Assembly: GCA_016617855.1 (NCBI GenBank)
Contig: JAECUM010092839.1
Span: forward strand, 1-64,000
Length of the DNA: 64,000 nt
Origin: Megalonaias nervosa
Lineage: Eukaryota; Mollusca; Bivalvia; Unionida; Unionidae
Direction: 5' to 3'
Shown: one piece after another, positions 12,370 to 24,830 of the stretch
Layout: every line of letters begins with the position of its first letter
Position numbering within the stretch: position 1 is the first letter of the stretch
The notes under the pieces: model-generated
What the model was told of the DNA's origin: nothing
Seen by the model: only the letters and a program-made list of their open reading frames with translations
The model's database searches: none
Translations under genes and position numbers: made by a program

Positions 12370-13023
12370 CCATACTATAAGACCACTTGAATTTACAGCC
12401 AGGTAAGGCCAAACTTAATTTTAAAAGTGTTTGTTGTGTTCCAAGTCTCAGGTTTTAAAACTGCCTCATCTGTTTATTTACAAAGGGTATCCCGCAAGAA
12501 ATGGCCAGATCCTGATCTACCTTTACATCATACACTTATTGGAACAATCTGATGTTTTGGACAAATGGGATTGCAAGTATATGCATCCATTCTGTGCAAA
12601 TGCACTTACTTGAACACCTTCTGTGGTATTGTATACTGAGAACATATATCACAGAGACCCACATGTAATGGTCACATTACAACAATATGATAAAAGTAAT
12701 GAATTTTAAAGCATGTAATATTTAACAAAAAATTAGGTAAAAACCTGTAAAGATAGTGCAGTATTGACATTAGTAATAAAACAAGGCTTCGTAACCTAAA
12801 CTGTGACGTATCTGTGACATCATCTTTTGAACTGTTCACCTGTCAGATATAACCAGTCTGCCTGGACTGGAAGAAATAATGGCATTCAGTGTCTTATAAG
12901 GAAATTGCCACATCTCATACGACAAGTAGTTAAACAATTACACATTTTTTTTATTATTACAGAAAAACCAAAAGGTGTTCTAAATGATCATGTATTGGCA
13001 AAAAGGGATCTGTCTGTTTGTTA
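12370..13023. other. Non-coding, nothing recognised
   Basis: Unique-looking AT-rich sequence. The open frame starting at 12827 runs into the transposons at 13026 and has no domain, so it is not called. Confidence 0.5.
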
Positions 13024-13025
13024 TA

Positions 13026-13691
13026 CAGTGAAACCTCTAAACCAGTTATTTTTAATGTATGAGTCGCAACCCAAAACTGGGTCACCATGCTGTTTTGAGT
13101 GGGTCGCCAAAATCAACCTTAATTATATGAAATTTCCTATCCAAGTGTTTTTTTTGCACATTCGATGGGTCGTGAGGCTAATACAACAAACCTAATCTGG
13201 GTATCCACCTAAAAAGGTTAAGAACCACTGCTCTAAACACAAAAATCTCAGTAAACCAAAATCCCCTTGAAATTCAATAATTTTCTGATCCTGAATTTGT
13301 CTTTCTTTACTTTCAATGAATTTATATTCTGTAAAACTGAAAATGAAAAATGACATTAAGTTTGGTTACAAATATAAATTTTAAATGAACACAATAAAAT
13401 GGAAACTTAATAAGAGAATAATGGCATGTCAGTTATCTTTATGCAGCCATGCAGAATAAAATAAAACCCAATATAGACACACAACTGATACAATAAAGTC
13501 CTAATTATCACAGATATTATTTTAAAACTGACTGGTAACAAATGTTTTGTCAGAATATACATTTACCTGTTATGATAGAGGATGCATCATTTCTCATTCT
13601 TAGGTGGAAATACAGTCACTAAACTGAATGTTCTCAAAAACCAGATAGTTTAGTTCATCTCAAGAGATTTCAGTCTAAAGATGTTTTACTG
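13026..13691. mobile_element. Non-autonomous pogo/Tigger-like transposon, split by hAT MITE
   Basis: The left end, CAGTGAAACCTCTAAAC then CAAAAATCTCAG, matches the reverse complement of the right end, CAGTAAAACATCTTTAGACT then GAAATCTC. TA dinucleotides flank both ends (13024-13025 and 13692-13693). This fits Tc1/mariner-superfamily pogo-type elements with a TA target. There is no transposase frame. A 188-bp hAT element plus its 8-bp duplication lies at 13035-13230, leaving about 470 bp of the original element. Confidence 0.8.
13043..13230. mobile_element. hAT-type MITE with perfect 8-bp TSD
   Basis: Ends are CAGTTATTTTTAATG on the left and, as reverse complement, CAGTGGTTCTTAACCTTTTT on the right. 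Perfect 8-bp duplication CTCTAAAC at 13035-13042 and 13231-13238. The interior has GGGTCACC, GTGGGTCGCC and GATGGGTCGTGAG, resembling the GGGTCGC-rich interior of SPIN-like hAT MITEs. No coding capacity. Confidence 0.93.
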
Positions 13692-13723
13692 TACTAATGA
13701 TTTCCAGAAAACAGAGTAGACCC

Positions 13724-13795
13724 CAATCTGCAGTGCATTTATTTTGCAATGGCAGGTCTGGGTCTGTGCTGCTTGCAGATGGTCACACCATACAC
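13724..13795. mobile_element. MITE fragment (AGATCTGGGTCTGTGC family)
   Basis: Contains CCCCAATCTGCAGTGCATTT, then GCAATGGCAGGTCTGGGTCT and GTGCTGCTTGCAGATGG, the core of the dispersed repeat seen at 5925 and 14712. Confidence 0.55.
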
Positions 13796-14711
13796 ATCTG
13801 TAACTAGAGCTATTAACAATGAGTGCATCATGAGAGGTTCTGCTCACTCATTACAATTTGTACTATTGGGCCTTAAGCACAGGAAACCAAGGTTAGGAAT
13901 GGCCACTCTGTGGCCAGGACTGCTCTAAATGATGATGTGCAATGTAACTCCTTCAAGGTCTATTAAATATAAGCATCATCACATGCAATATATGAAATTG
14001 ACAGGGGTGATAACTCTGTCCAAAATGGAGAAGATGAGACAAAGCCCATACCCCCCCCCAAAAAAAACAACTCTACATCTAAAATATACAATGTTCTTAA
14101 CAAATTCCATCTGAAAATGTCAAATGGTTCTAGAATAATGATGATTACAAGCAGCATTCAAAGTTTACCTGTGAAGATTACACTTTTTCTTAACAAGGGT
14201 CTTAACTCAGTCCAGACTGATGCAGGCAAGATAAACTCTTGAAAGTTGGACACTAGGAGACAACACCCACACCAAATTGTATCAGAATTTGATGAATGGT
14301 TCTTTAGCTTTTTCCAATTACATGCAACATCCCATTTATAGTTAATTTTAAGTGGCATACTAAATGCCATCCAGTTAAGGCTGTAGAGTAATGCTGGCTG
14401 CAAAATGTTTGAACAGATGAGCAGACAGACAACTGGATGGACAGAATATGTGATCGTTATAGGACTTGTACATTTCTGTGCATGCCATATATACAGCAAG
14501 CCCTGTAAATATTTTTACAATACTGTTCCAATTGAGGTAGTAATGCAATAGAATCTGACACAACCTATTCCCATAAAAAAGCTGTTTAAAAGTTTATTTA
14601 TTAATGACTCACATCCAAAACAAATTTCCATTTATAACACATACCATATTTACTTGTTCATCCTGCACATCTTCCTGCATCCTACATGTAGCAAGGCCAA
14701 GATTTACCATA
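13796..14711. other. Non-coding, nothing recognised
   Basis: AT-rich sequence with a C10A8 run near 14050-14068 and no other recognisable structure. Overlapping frames around 13963-14563 are domain-free and not called. Confidence 0.5.
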
Positions 14712-14845
14712 AAATAATGCCCTGCAGATTATGGTCTGTGCTGTTTATTATATTCAGCAGTTTCAGTAAACAGGTTGGACCCTGATCTGCAGGTACACTT
14801 TGTAATGATGGATCTGGCTCTGTGCTGTTCAAATTTAGGGGCACA
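14712..14845. mobile_element. MITE-like repeat (AGATCTGGGTCTGTGC family), copy
   Basis: Holds GCCCTGCAGATTATGGTCTG and TGCTGTTTATTATATTCAGC, then GGACCCTGATCTGCAGG and GATGGATCTGGCTCTGTGC, similar in order to the copy at 17742-17905. Confidence 0.6.
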
Positions 14846-14859
14846 TTGTGCACATATAA

Positions 14860-15330
14860 AGAACAGAATGAATGAAACAGAATACGCCCACCCCATGTTA
14901 ATAATCCTATATGTAGATAGCTGAAAGTTTTTATGCAGATACCATTATTCTTCTTGCCATCACAGTAGCCTTCACCTTTGACCCTCCTCCCTGCAAGGCA
15001 AGCCATCCACAACATTTGGTAACTGTAGGTAGTGCAGAACTAACTAACTGTGCTGAAAATGTTTTTTTCTCTTTTAGTCAGTGACTTTGACTTCTGGCCC
15101 TAAAATCAAAAGGATTCTTCCTTATTTCAAGTGCAAGCTATCCACAATGTCATGGATTTGAAGAGAACTTAAATTATCATGCAGGAACCATTTGTTTTCA
15201 TTCATTCAAAGTGACCTTGACCTTTGAAACTAATAGTTCTTCCTTTCACCAAGAGCAAGCAATCTACCAAGTTTGGTAGAAATTGGAAAACTTCAAAACA
15301 GTCAAACAAATGGTTAGACAAGTGGACAAC
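14860..15330. repeat. Diverged ~140-bp monomers, family 4
   Basis: Recurring strings GACCTTGACCTTTGAA, TTCTTCCTTATTTCAAGTG, AAGCCATCCACAA and CAAGTTTGGTAGAAATTGG. The same family is at 34735-35340, 20580-21010 and 23430-23760. Confidence 0.7.
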
Positions 15331-15334
15331 ATCA

Positions 15335-17741
15335 TAATATGCTCTGCATCGTGGAAGGCATACAAAAATGTAGTATTAAAGCTACAGTAAAAAAATATGT
15401 AGCCATTTTAGTAACATTTTACTCCAATGCTATAGGCAACTATAGTTTCACAACCCTTAGCAAATAACATTTCTATATGGTAATTTTCTTTTGTTTGTTT
15501 GCTGCCTCTGCCATATAGGATAAGTTAAACATTTAGCATAAATGTTTATGTTCAGATCATTTGGATGTCTAAAATAGTGGTGTAAAATCAATCATAGCTA
15601 TCAGTCCAATTAGCAAATAAAAAAAATCCTCTGACATGTATCTTATTGTCTACCACATAATGCTTATGTCATTAACAATAATGATAAACAGTCAATTCAT
15701 TAAGTTACTTATCAATAGTTTTGGGCAAATAAACCTTAAAAATTTTCATCTCATATAAAGGAACAAAGTGTGTAATTTCTTAAAATCCCATACAAAAAAC
15801 GTGAATTGCAATTCAGAAATATAAACAAAAGACCCCCTTTATGTCAATCCCACTGTTTCATCTACGTAAAATGCAAATTCATTATGACTGCTTATTCTAA
15901 AAACCTTAATGACTGACCTAATTTAGGGGCACATGAACAAGGACACCTAAATGATCAGCACTGAGCTTTTGCCAAGGTGGACTCAACAAAAATTTAAAAT
16001 TTCATCATTCAAATGATAAAGTTACACTTTAAGCAACTTTTCTTGTTGAAGGACAGGAATCTAATTTTTCTCTAATAATGGAAACCATCACAAATAACTG
16101 CATATTTTAACAATTTTGGCCCACGCCCACAATAAACCTGTATTTGAAACCTCTGTTGTCATTTTCTCATCTCTGTAAAACATCACATAAAAATATGACC
16201 TCTCTCTCAATCGGTGCCAACATAGTTCATGTGCACGAACTGACCCACAAAGTAATAATGGATGGACAGACACACCAGCAGACATGACTAATCAGTCTAT
16301 TCACAAAAATGTGGGTATATTAAACAGTAAAATTCAAGCTCAAGGAAAATTAGAAAAAAATGGTGGATTTCTATTACAGGTAAGTTTATTAACCACCATA
16401 TTGTAAATATACAATTGATAATTAGCATATTATGATTTTAAAATGAACTTTCATTTTTACAATGATTATTTTTGTGTCAATTGAAAACTTTTGTAATATG
16501 TATTTTCGATATCTATTCATATACACACATAAATTTCCAAAAATATTTTCCTGGAAATTTTGTTTAAGTCGTTCATTGCTGGCTATAGAATTTCCCTCCT
16601 ATCTGTACATAAAAATATTGAACCTAATAAAAAAATTGAAGGAAAATCCTCAAGTTTTGGTTTCTATAAAACCATTCATACAATGAATGAAGTAAACATA
16701 GATAATAAATACAAAGAACATTGTTAAATATTAAATACATCCAGGAGTACCAACCAAAATTAATTTACAAAGCACTCTTCAAGGTTAAACAATCTCCAAT
16801 GAGACTTCTAAAAAGCTCAAGTCTTGCATGACATGCCATACATTTGAAATGAATACCAGATGTGCCAAGCAAGTCAAAATGTACCACAGGGCACTGGTAC
16901 AATGGATGATTGTTGTAAAATATATAACATAAATGCATTGTCTTCACTGTAAATAATCTTGCCCTTCCTACCAGAGATGCCAGCCCCTGAGTTAGCTTTT
17001 CAGGAATACTAGATTATCGTTTGCAGAATCGAGGCAGCACATACATAATAGATAATAGACAGTTAGAAGTAATATATCAATACAATCATACTGCATCTTC
17101 CTGTGACCCTACTAATACCTGTATACAGTCAGAAACACTGAAGGTCCAATTATAATATACCATAAATCCATTCCTCCAATTCCAGAACACTGAATTTCTT
17201 AAACAGCATTGGAGAAATAAGATGGGCTGTTCCATTTCAATATGTATGGTACCCAGGGATGGTAGTTTAAAAAAATGCCATGCTACTCTGTTTGTTCAAG
17301 GGGTTAATAATAAAATTTGCAAAATTCCATATTGCATCTAATGATGACATTAGACGTGCCTTCCCTGGGTTCCAAAGTAGGTATTACTTGGCTGCCATTT
17401 TTCAGCTTATTTAGTCTAATCACTGGCATTTTGTTATGTCCATATTGTTTATTTACACATAGAAACTATACTCAATGTAACAGGATATTATACTGGTGAT
17501 GAAGGACTTTTCTCCGTACATGTATCCTCATAGAAAACTCCTGTTCCAAATGTTAACCCCATAATTTTTGGAGGGTTATTTTTTGCATCAGCGTAATCCA
17601 AAATATGGAATTTCAGTTAACAATTCATAATAATTCTGCAAAATCTGGAATGTAGGACATCTCTGCAACTAAGCCGCACTAAGAATTGGGCATATCTACT
17701 GCCCATGATCTTACATGCCTACAATATACTGTATATACTCA
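15335..17741. other. Non-coding, nothing recognised
   Basis: AT-rich sequence downstream of MAP3K1. Scattered short open frames lack domains. A GGATGGACAGACACACCAGC string at 16260 resembles the ends of mollusc tandem families. Confidence 0.5.
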
Positions 17742-17905
17742 CTTACAAGTCATGTCCAATTGCAAACAACATAGCCCCTGAACAGGGTTTGTGTTGTTTA
17801 TTGTACTGATTACTCTTAACAAAATTTATAGACCCATATCTACCAGTGCATAAAGTGACGGCAGATCTGGGGTTGTGCAGTTTACAGTTGGATATGACTT
17901 ATAAG
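17742..17905. mobile_element. MITE with ~35-bp terminal inverted repeats
   Basis: The left end CTTACAAGTCATGTCCAATT matches the reverse complement of the right end, CTTATAAGTCATATCCAACT; similarity continues (GCAAACAACATAGCCCC versus GTAAACTGCACAACCCC). It is the most complete copy of the AGATCTGGGTCTGTGC family. It lies about 370 bp downstream of the MAP3K1 stop and supplies the only nearby minus-strand AATAAA (17797-17802). Confidence 0.75.
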
Positions 17906-18276
17906 ATAGTATATAAGGAAACTAACTGGCACAATCTGATATAAATTCATTGATAAAAACATAAGATAAAATGAATCTTTCAGAATTTTTTTGTGAATCA
18001 CTCAATGTCATTTTTTCCTTGCCTCTCTGATCCACTGAAAATGAACATGGACAATCACTTGTAATGGTCTATTGTCTGATTAACCTAAATGCAAAGTCCA
18101 CTGAAAGCAACACTGCTGATATGTGTTTTTCTGAACAGATGAAACCACATTTTCCATACCCGATTTTTCACATTAGGTTAAAGTATGTAAAGAGGCAATT
18201 AATACATTATCAGATTTTTTCAGCTTGTATTCTTCTACAAATATCAAGTGAAAAGACATGAGTTTGAATAATTCAG

Positions 18277-18438
18277 TTAACGCTTGCGTTGCATATACTG
18301 TGTGAAGAGAGGATGAAGCAGTAGATCTTTAGCTGTGGGTCTCATTTCTTTGCTGTGTTCTAGACACCGTAACATCAGGTCTCGAAGTGGGGGAGACAAG
18401 TTATCAGGAATGGGAGGTGAACTTACTGAGGTAGCAAT
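18277..18438 (-). CDS. MAP3K1: MAP3K1 exon w10 (terminal): kinase C-terminus and stop
   Basis: 162 nt, 53 codons plus TAA. The acceptor is ATTTTTCAG. It encodes IATSVSSPPIPDNLSPPLRD, LMLRCLEHSKEMRPTAKDLL and LHPLFTQYMQRKR. The arginine of the RPTAKDLLLHPLF subdomain XI motif is present. Human ends at the same place (HPVFRTTW), so the protein ends just after the kinase domain, as in the family. Confidence 0.97.
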   Translation of the reverse strand: MATSVSSPPIPDNLSPPLRDLMLRCLEHSKEMRPTAKDLLLHPLFTQYMQRKR

Positions 18439-19920
18439 CTGAAAAATGATATAAACATTGGTCACAAATGTCATAATCAAAATCCAAAGCTAGAAACATT
18501 AAAATCTTGCTTTAATTTCATGCTTAGAAAAACTTGTCCAGCCAACCAGCCATATGTCCACCTGTCTTTCAATTCTGATGTATATTTAATATGTATTATT
18601 TGTTGGCTTTTCTTAATGATTATATGTTATGTACATCTGTATTTTGTACTCGACTTTGTCCAAAATCAAAGTAATGGTATACCTGACCAGTAACTTTGAT
18701 TTTGTAAACAACATAGATTATATTTCTCTCTGAGTGTGGATTAAATAATCAGATCAATATATTTGGAAGTAAACATGTTTATTTGAATCTGAGTCTAGGC
18801 TATAGTTTTTCGCTTGGAAAGTCCTAAACTTATTCACAGCGTTGAATGTTTTTATAGGAGACTGACCTGCATCCTGGCTCAATTAGTTTGTCTTAGCTTT
18901 TTATGTAATGTTGTTTACCTGAAAAATTACTCATTCTTGCCTTAACTTCTGAAGCAGAATCAGTCTTATTGTTGTGTTCAGTTTATGATTAGGTGGATTA
19001 ATTTATTCAAATTATTATTCACTGGAATTACAAAGCGCTCAATAATATTCTTGGATTAAAATATTAATCTGGAATTAAAGTGAATTCAGACAAGGATATT
19101 TTGGCTTGTGATACTTCAAAACACTTAGCACACTGCCACATTCAAAGCCATTGGCACATTAGCATATTTGAGATTACAAAACATATTCAATATTGGAATT
19201 TATTTGGAACACCACTGGAATTCAATTTGAACTTCATACATATGGACTTGTGAAAAACTTTCAGGGCTATTTGGGATTTAATTCACAACTTGGACTTACT
19301 ACTGTATGTCCCTTGGCAAGATGCTTTCTCCAACTGCCTTGGCACTAAATAACTTGTATGTGTTGCTGTGCCATAAAACACCAAAAGGAAACTAACAGCA
19401 CATGGAACTTTTAATGACTCATCATATATCAACATGGTACTTCCAAAAATGTGAGTATAACAACACATATGCTTAATGAAATTATTTCATACCTACAACA
19501 TACTTCTACACATGATACAACACTATGGGCAACTCCATTTAAATTTCTTTAGAGGGGATGAAATACAACTTTCATCATCTTAACCACAAATGGTAAGACC
19601 CCCCACCCACCGAAAAGGTGTTCATGAAAAACAAATGCCCAACCACAGTGCACATGAAAACTGAGCTAAATGCAAAAACTTGTCCTGATGGATAAACAGA
19701 TATTCAGACAGACATTGGTCATACTTACAGCCACATTTGTGGGGTTGGTTGTCAAATCCAAGGTACAAAGGTAATTCCTTCATTTACATTTCACCTCTCA
19801 TAGGTAAATTTAAAAATTAAAATGGAATATCCCTTATAACATAACTCTTTGAATGATTTTAAAAAATATATATTTATATAATTTTCAATATCTTTAAAAA
19901 TAGCAAAGAAATGAACTTAC
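18439..19920 (-). other. MAP3K1 intron 9, no recognised insert
   Basis: 1482 bp with GT-AG borders. I see no repeat family or reading frame of note. Confidence 0.8.
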
Positions 19921-20052
19921 TTTGAATATGAGAGCTAAGTGATTGGAGATATCATGTGCATTCCAGGGCGGCTTGGTAGTACACATCTCTACCAAACAAC
20001 ATCCTACACTCCAAACATCACACGCTCTGCCATAATCTTCCCCGCGCAAAAC
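19921..20052 (-). CDS. MAP3K1: MAP3K1 exon w9: kinase C-lobe, DVWSVGC motif
   Basis: 132 nt, 44 codons, phase 0 at both ends. Acceptor AATGTCCAAG, donor GTAAGT. It encodes VLRGEDYGRACDVWSVGCCL and VEMCTTKPPWNAHDISNHLA-LIFK. DVWSVGC and KPPWN are the conserved helix-F/G motifs. It is reached across the 9.2-kb repeat-filled intron 8. Confidence 0.97.
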
Positions 20053-20286
20053 CTTGGACATTAAAATATTTAAACATAGCATTAGGTTTTGTCTGTGAAC
20101 AGCATCATGATGATACATGCTAAATGACTTTTAAAAAAGCTTTAACATAAAAATCTGAACGACACTGACAGTGCTAATACTGTTGCTTTCAATAAAGTAA
20201 TACTCATGCCCGATGAAAAAGTATACATGTTTATCTAGCTTAATGAAGAATAAAGTACAATATTACTGATTATAATAGGTGTTAAC

Positions 20287-20395
20287 AAGTGTGCCACAAA
20301 CAATATGACACACTGCCAAATAACAAGTGTGCCACAAACAGCATGATACATGCCAAATAACAAGTGTGCCATAAACAGCATGATACAGTGCCAAA
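20287..20395. repeat. ~37-bp tandem repeat, three copies
   Basis: Unit core AACAAGTGTGCCACAAACA followed by a GATACA-type stretch and TGCCAAAT. It lies in intron 8 close to exon w9. Confidence 0.85.
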
Positions 20396-20579
20396 GGTTA
20401 GTTGTTCGAATCTGCAGTATACTTTACACACAAATAGATATGCACAGACATCGTTCCAACAGTATTTGATGGTCAATCTTCACCCATCTGGGATTTGTTT
20501 CTGGTCTAAAATTCCATAATTACTGAGATGTTATCCTGTATGTACATATATCTGTCACAGATATGCAGCCTGTTTATTT

Positions 20580-21010
20580 TGGAAGAAAGAATAAGAAGAC
20601 ATACTTCAGTGTACTAAGTTTCATTGAGGTCAGCTGATGGGAATGTAAAGCAAAGGCCAAACCTATTTTTAGTAACAGCAACTGTAAAAGTATGTACTAC
20701 CGAAGTCAATATGGGTCTTCTAGAGCTGAGGGAAACAATTTTAAAAATTCTTTTAAAAAAAATGTGCTTGGTATCTTCTGGAAATTAAATGCAAAGACCA
20801 AATCAATCTTTAGTGACAGTGACCTTAATCTTAGAGGTTGTGACACCAAAATTTAATAGGATCCTTCCTCAGGTTAAAGGGAAAAGTACTAAGTTTGTTT
20901 AATTCTGTTTAGCGGAACATAAATTACCATCTGAAATGAAATGCAAAGGCAAAATATATTTTTAGCAATTGTGACTTTCTAGCCTGGCATTAGATTTTTG
21001 CAAAATGGTT
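20580..21010. repeat. Diverged monomers, family 4-like
   Basis: Recurrence of AATGCAAAGGCCAAACCTAT, TTTTTAGTAACAGCAACTG, GACCTTAATCTTAGAGG and ACTAAGTTTG strings at about 130-150 bp. A related block is at 23430-23760. Confidence 0.65.
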
Positions 21011-21549
21011 AAATATTTTGCTCTGAAAAATATGCATGAATATTATTTAGTGTACCATAAAAGGACTGCACTATGGAATTTTCTGATTAAAATCCTGTTC
21101 AACTTCAGTCATTATCCGTAACCATTTTATCCCTCATAATTCTCTTAAGTTTCTTTTTCAACTACTTAAGTTAAATCTTCTTCTGAATTATGCATTGCTG
21201 CATGTTCCTTTCTTAAGAAATTTAATCATTATATATTTATATAACCCTGAAAAACTATTGCACTAGCAAACATCAGTAACTTCAGTCATTCTCCAGTGAT
21301 GTACAAAAAATATGGAGACCACACCAAACACCAAAAATTTGAACTTCCCAATAGGTGTTCTTTTCAGACTACTTTTTAATTATACCTTTCTGCATTTTCA
21401 TTGTTAAGAAATTAAATCTGCTATATTATTTCAACAACCTTGAAAATATGTTTCAAAATCAGAAATAAGCAGCTTCACAGTAAATAAAATAAAATCCAGA
21501 CTAAAGCACAACCCCCAAACTTTTCATTCCCCAAATACATTCTTTTTAA

Positions 21550-23425
21550 TGAAACAAGAGTCCCTCAAGGGTCTCATGCTCTACTGAGCAAAACAGATTT
21601 CGCAGAAAATTCAAGATCAAACCATTTCTTCCTTTTAACTGCTGCGTGTTGACACCATCTAATATATTCTTACATTTTAACCTTTTTAAATTAGCTGCTG
21701 CGATGGACATATTGGGTGTCAGCTTGGCACCATTTTCATTTAGAGCCAAATAGACATAAGTTTTTTGTAAAAATGACCAACCATTCAAGGCGAGTAGTGA
21801 CAGATTTCAAGACAGCTGTCATGGCAGACTTTTGATGTACAATTAGAATAATTTTCACGAAGGACCATATAGGTATCACAAGAAGTGTATTGGTGAAAAC
21901 CAATGTTGATATGGCATCTATTTGGGAATAGAGGTAACAATATTTTCAAGCTGGCCATCATGGTGGCCATATTGAGGACTAGTCATTTTTTCTTGGGACC
22001 AAATAGACACCATTTCCTTTGAAGAAAACTCCATGTCAAAATGACTTCCCACAATTTTAATTTAGGACCATCTGGACAATAGGAAAAGTCTTTCTGTGAA
22101 CATCCCATGCTAATATGACCATTCAATCGTTCATAAGTAGTGATAACAAGATTTTCAATATGGCCACTTTGGCTGTCATATTAGACATCAGATTTGCAAC
22201 ATTTTCATTTAGGATCAACTGGACATAATAAGAAGTCATGTCAGACATAAGACATTCTGTTCAGGAGGAGTTACATTATCAAGATTTTTCAGATGGCTGC
22301 TCTGGTGGCCATAATGTATGTCAGATCAGCAACATTTTTTCATTTAGGACCACTAAGACATCATAAGAAGTCTTCTGGTGAAAACCTCATGTCAATCAAC
22401 TTGACTTTTCATACAGGAGCAGTAGTAGCAATAACAAAATTTTCAAGATGGCTCATGTGGCTGCCATACTGGACCATAGACTGACACCATTTTTACTTAA
22501 GACCAACAAGACATCACAAGAAGTCTTTTGGTGAAAACCCTATCTTGATATGACCATCCATTCTGGAGTATCAGTAACAAGATTTTCAAGATGGCTGCCA
22601 TATGACTTCTGGTGAAAAATTCATGTCAGTATGGCTTTTCATTCAGAAGGAGTAGTGATATCTAGATTTTCAAGATGGTTGCCACAGTGGCAATACTGGA
22701 TGTCAGACCAGCACCCTTCTTATTCAGGACCAACTAGACATCATAAAAAATCTATAAATGAGAACCCTATGTTAACATGACCCTCCATTTAAAAGGAATA
22801 GTGATAACAAGAGTTTCAAGCTGACAACTTCGGTGGCAATACTAGTTGTCTGAGTAGCACCATTTATATCAACTAGAACAAGGGATGAATGTGCATGTCA
22901 AGTTTCATTGCAATTATCCAAATAGTTTAGAGGAGTGACAATAACAAACTTTCCTAATGGACAGATGGATGACAAATGAAAGACCATCCCATAAACAAAC
23001 TTTCCTAATGGACAGATGGATGACAAATGAAAGACCATCCCATAAACAAACTTTCCTAATGGACAGATGGATGACAAATGAAAGACCATCCCATAAACAA
23101 ACTTTCCTAATGGACAGATGGATGACAAATGAAAGACCATCCCATAAACAAACTTTCCTAATGGACAGATGGATGACAAATGAAAGACCATCCCATAAAC
23201 AAACTTTCCTAATGGACAGATGGATGACAAATGAAAGACCATCCCATAAACAAACTTTCCTAATGGACAGATGGATGACAAATGAAAGACCATCCCATAA
23301 ACAAACTTTCCTAATGGACAGATGGATGACAAATGAAAGACCATCCCATAAACAAACTTTCCTAATGGACAGATGGATGACAAATGAAAGACCATCCCAT
23401 AAACTCTTCTGATCTATGCTGCTGG
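21550..23425. repeat. Composite repeat unit I (start module, ~150-bp monomers, end module)
   Basis: The start module has CAAGAGTCCCTCAAGGGTCT and CTTCCTTTTAACTGCTGCGT. About eight diverged monomers follow: CAAGATGGCTGCC, GTGGCCATA, GTCAGATTGGCACC, TTTAGGACCAACTAGACATC, AAGAAGTCTTCTGGTGAAAA, CATTCAGGAGGAGTAGTGAT. The end module has GGGATGAATGTGCATGTCAA, GTTTCATTGCAAT and AACTCTTCTGATCTATG. Units II and III share both modules in the same order and orientation. The end module here is expanded by a 51-bp tandem array. Confidence 0.8.
22944..23402. repeat. 51-bp perfect tandem array, nine copies
   Basis: The unit begins ACAAACTTTCCTAATGGACA and ends CCATCCCATAA. The nine copies are identical as far as I can read. 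Because 51 is 17 codons, three overlapping open frames appear (both strands); they are artefacts of periodicity. The related segment is single-copy in units II and III. Confidence 0.97.
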
Positions 23426-23999
23426 CAATTCTGGCTTGACACAAATGATCCCCAAATCAACAGGGTTCTTTTCTGGAAGGGGGAGGGTGAAGCAGAAAAA
23501 TTAGACTAAACTGTATTGAATTCTGTCACTTGAACAAATGTACTAAACCTGGCCGAATTCTGTTCTCTTAACCTTAAGACATCATCCAAAAATGAAATGC
23601 AGAGGCAACATCTACTTTTAGCAATAGTGACCTTGACAATGAGTTGGTGACCTCACAATCAATAGAATTCTTTCCTGTGATAAGGGGAAACACATGTAGC
23701 AAGCTCTGGTAAAACCTGTAAACTAGAATTTAAGCTATCATTTTCCTACTACAACAGAAATACCCAGCAACTTTCAATGGCAGGCTGTAAAATAACACAC
23801 CCACATGTACTAAAACTATAGAGGCCAATCAAAATCATGGAGCACATGGTTGCTAAAAATTGTCATTAATGTTTGTGTCATTTATCTTCTTCACAAGGCC
23901 ATATATATGGGATGACTTTCTCTGCATAAAAAGGTAAAGTTATTTACACAAGTCTTATTTTGCCCTGGATCTATCCACTCCCATGGGGACTTGGCCCTA

Positions 24000-24799
24000 A
24001 TTCACAACTTTGATGCTGTTCACTGCACATTTTATGAAAATAACTGCTTCAGGGTTTCTCAAGTTTTTGTATCTTGAAACCACATTTGATGGCACATTAG
24101 CATCATTTGTCCAATACTGAAAGGCCCAGTTGCCAGGACACTTGTGACAAAGCTGGTCAAATTCTGTTCAACTGCCTTTTTTATGAAAAAGCTGCATAAA
24201 TGTTTATCTACTTTTTCAAACAGCAACCACATTTGATGACAGAACAGCAAAAATTTAAAGTATTCAAGGTTTCTATCAAATCAAAACCTATTTAGTGGCA
24301 TTTCCTAAAAAGCTATTAATTTTTTTTTTTTTTTTTTAGCAACAGCAGCCATATTGATGGCAGACTGGCATCATCTGTATAATTTAAGAGCTCTTCATCT
24401 GAAATGCTTTCTGAAAATCTGGTCAAATTCTGTTGCGTACTTTTTGAAAACAAGTTGTTTACAGCAATTTCCAATTTTAGTAACAATTACCAGATTTGAA
24501 AGCCAATTAGCATCTTAAACCCCTTAATACCAGAATGCTTTGTCAAATTTGGTCAATTTCTGATCAGCAGTTTCTGAGAAGACATAGTTTAAAGTTTTAT
24601 ATATTTTTAGTAATGACAGCCATATTTTTGGCAAACTGGCATAATAATATGTACAAAATAAAAACTGAAGGCTATCTATGCCAGGATGCTATCAAATTTG
24701 GTAAATGCTGTTTAGCAGCCTTTGAGATGACATTTAGAGGTTTCTCTATTTTAATAATAGTTGAAATATTTGATGGTGGATTGGCATCATTTGAATGAA

Positions 24800-24830
<31 letters not shown>

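Noticed and set aside
12827..13195. 122-residue plus-strand frame
   Set aside because: Its second half lies in the pogo-like element and hAT MITE; no domain.
22898..23444. Long open frames of 151-176 residues on both strands
   Set aside because: They are translations of the 51-bp repeat (17 codons); openness on both strands follows from periodicity, not coding.
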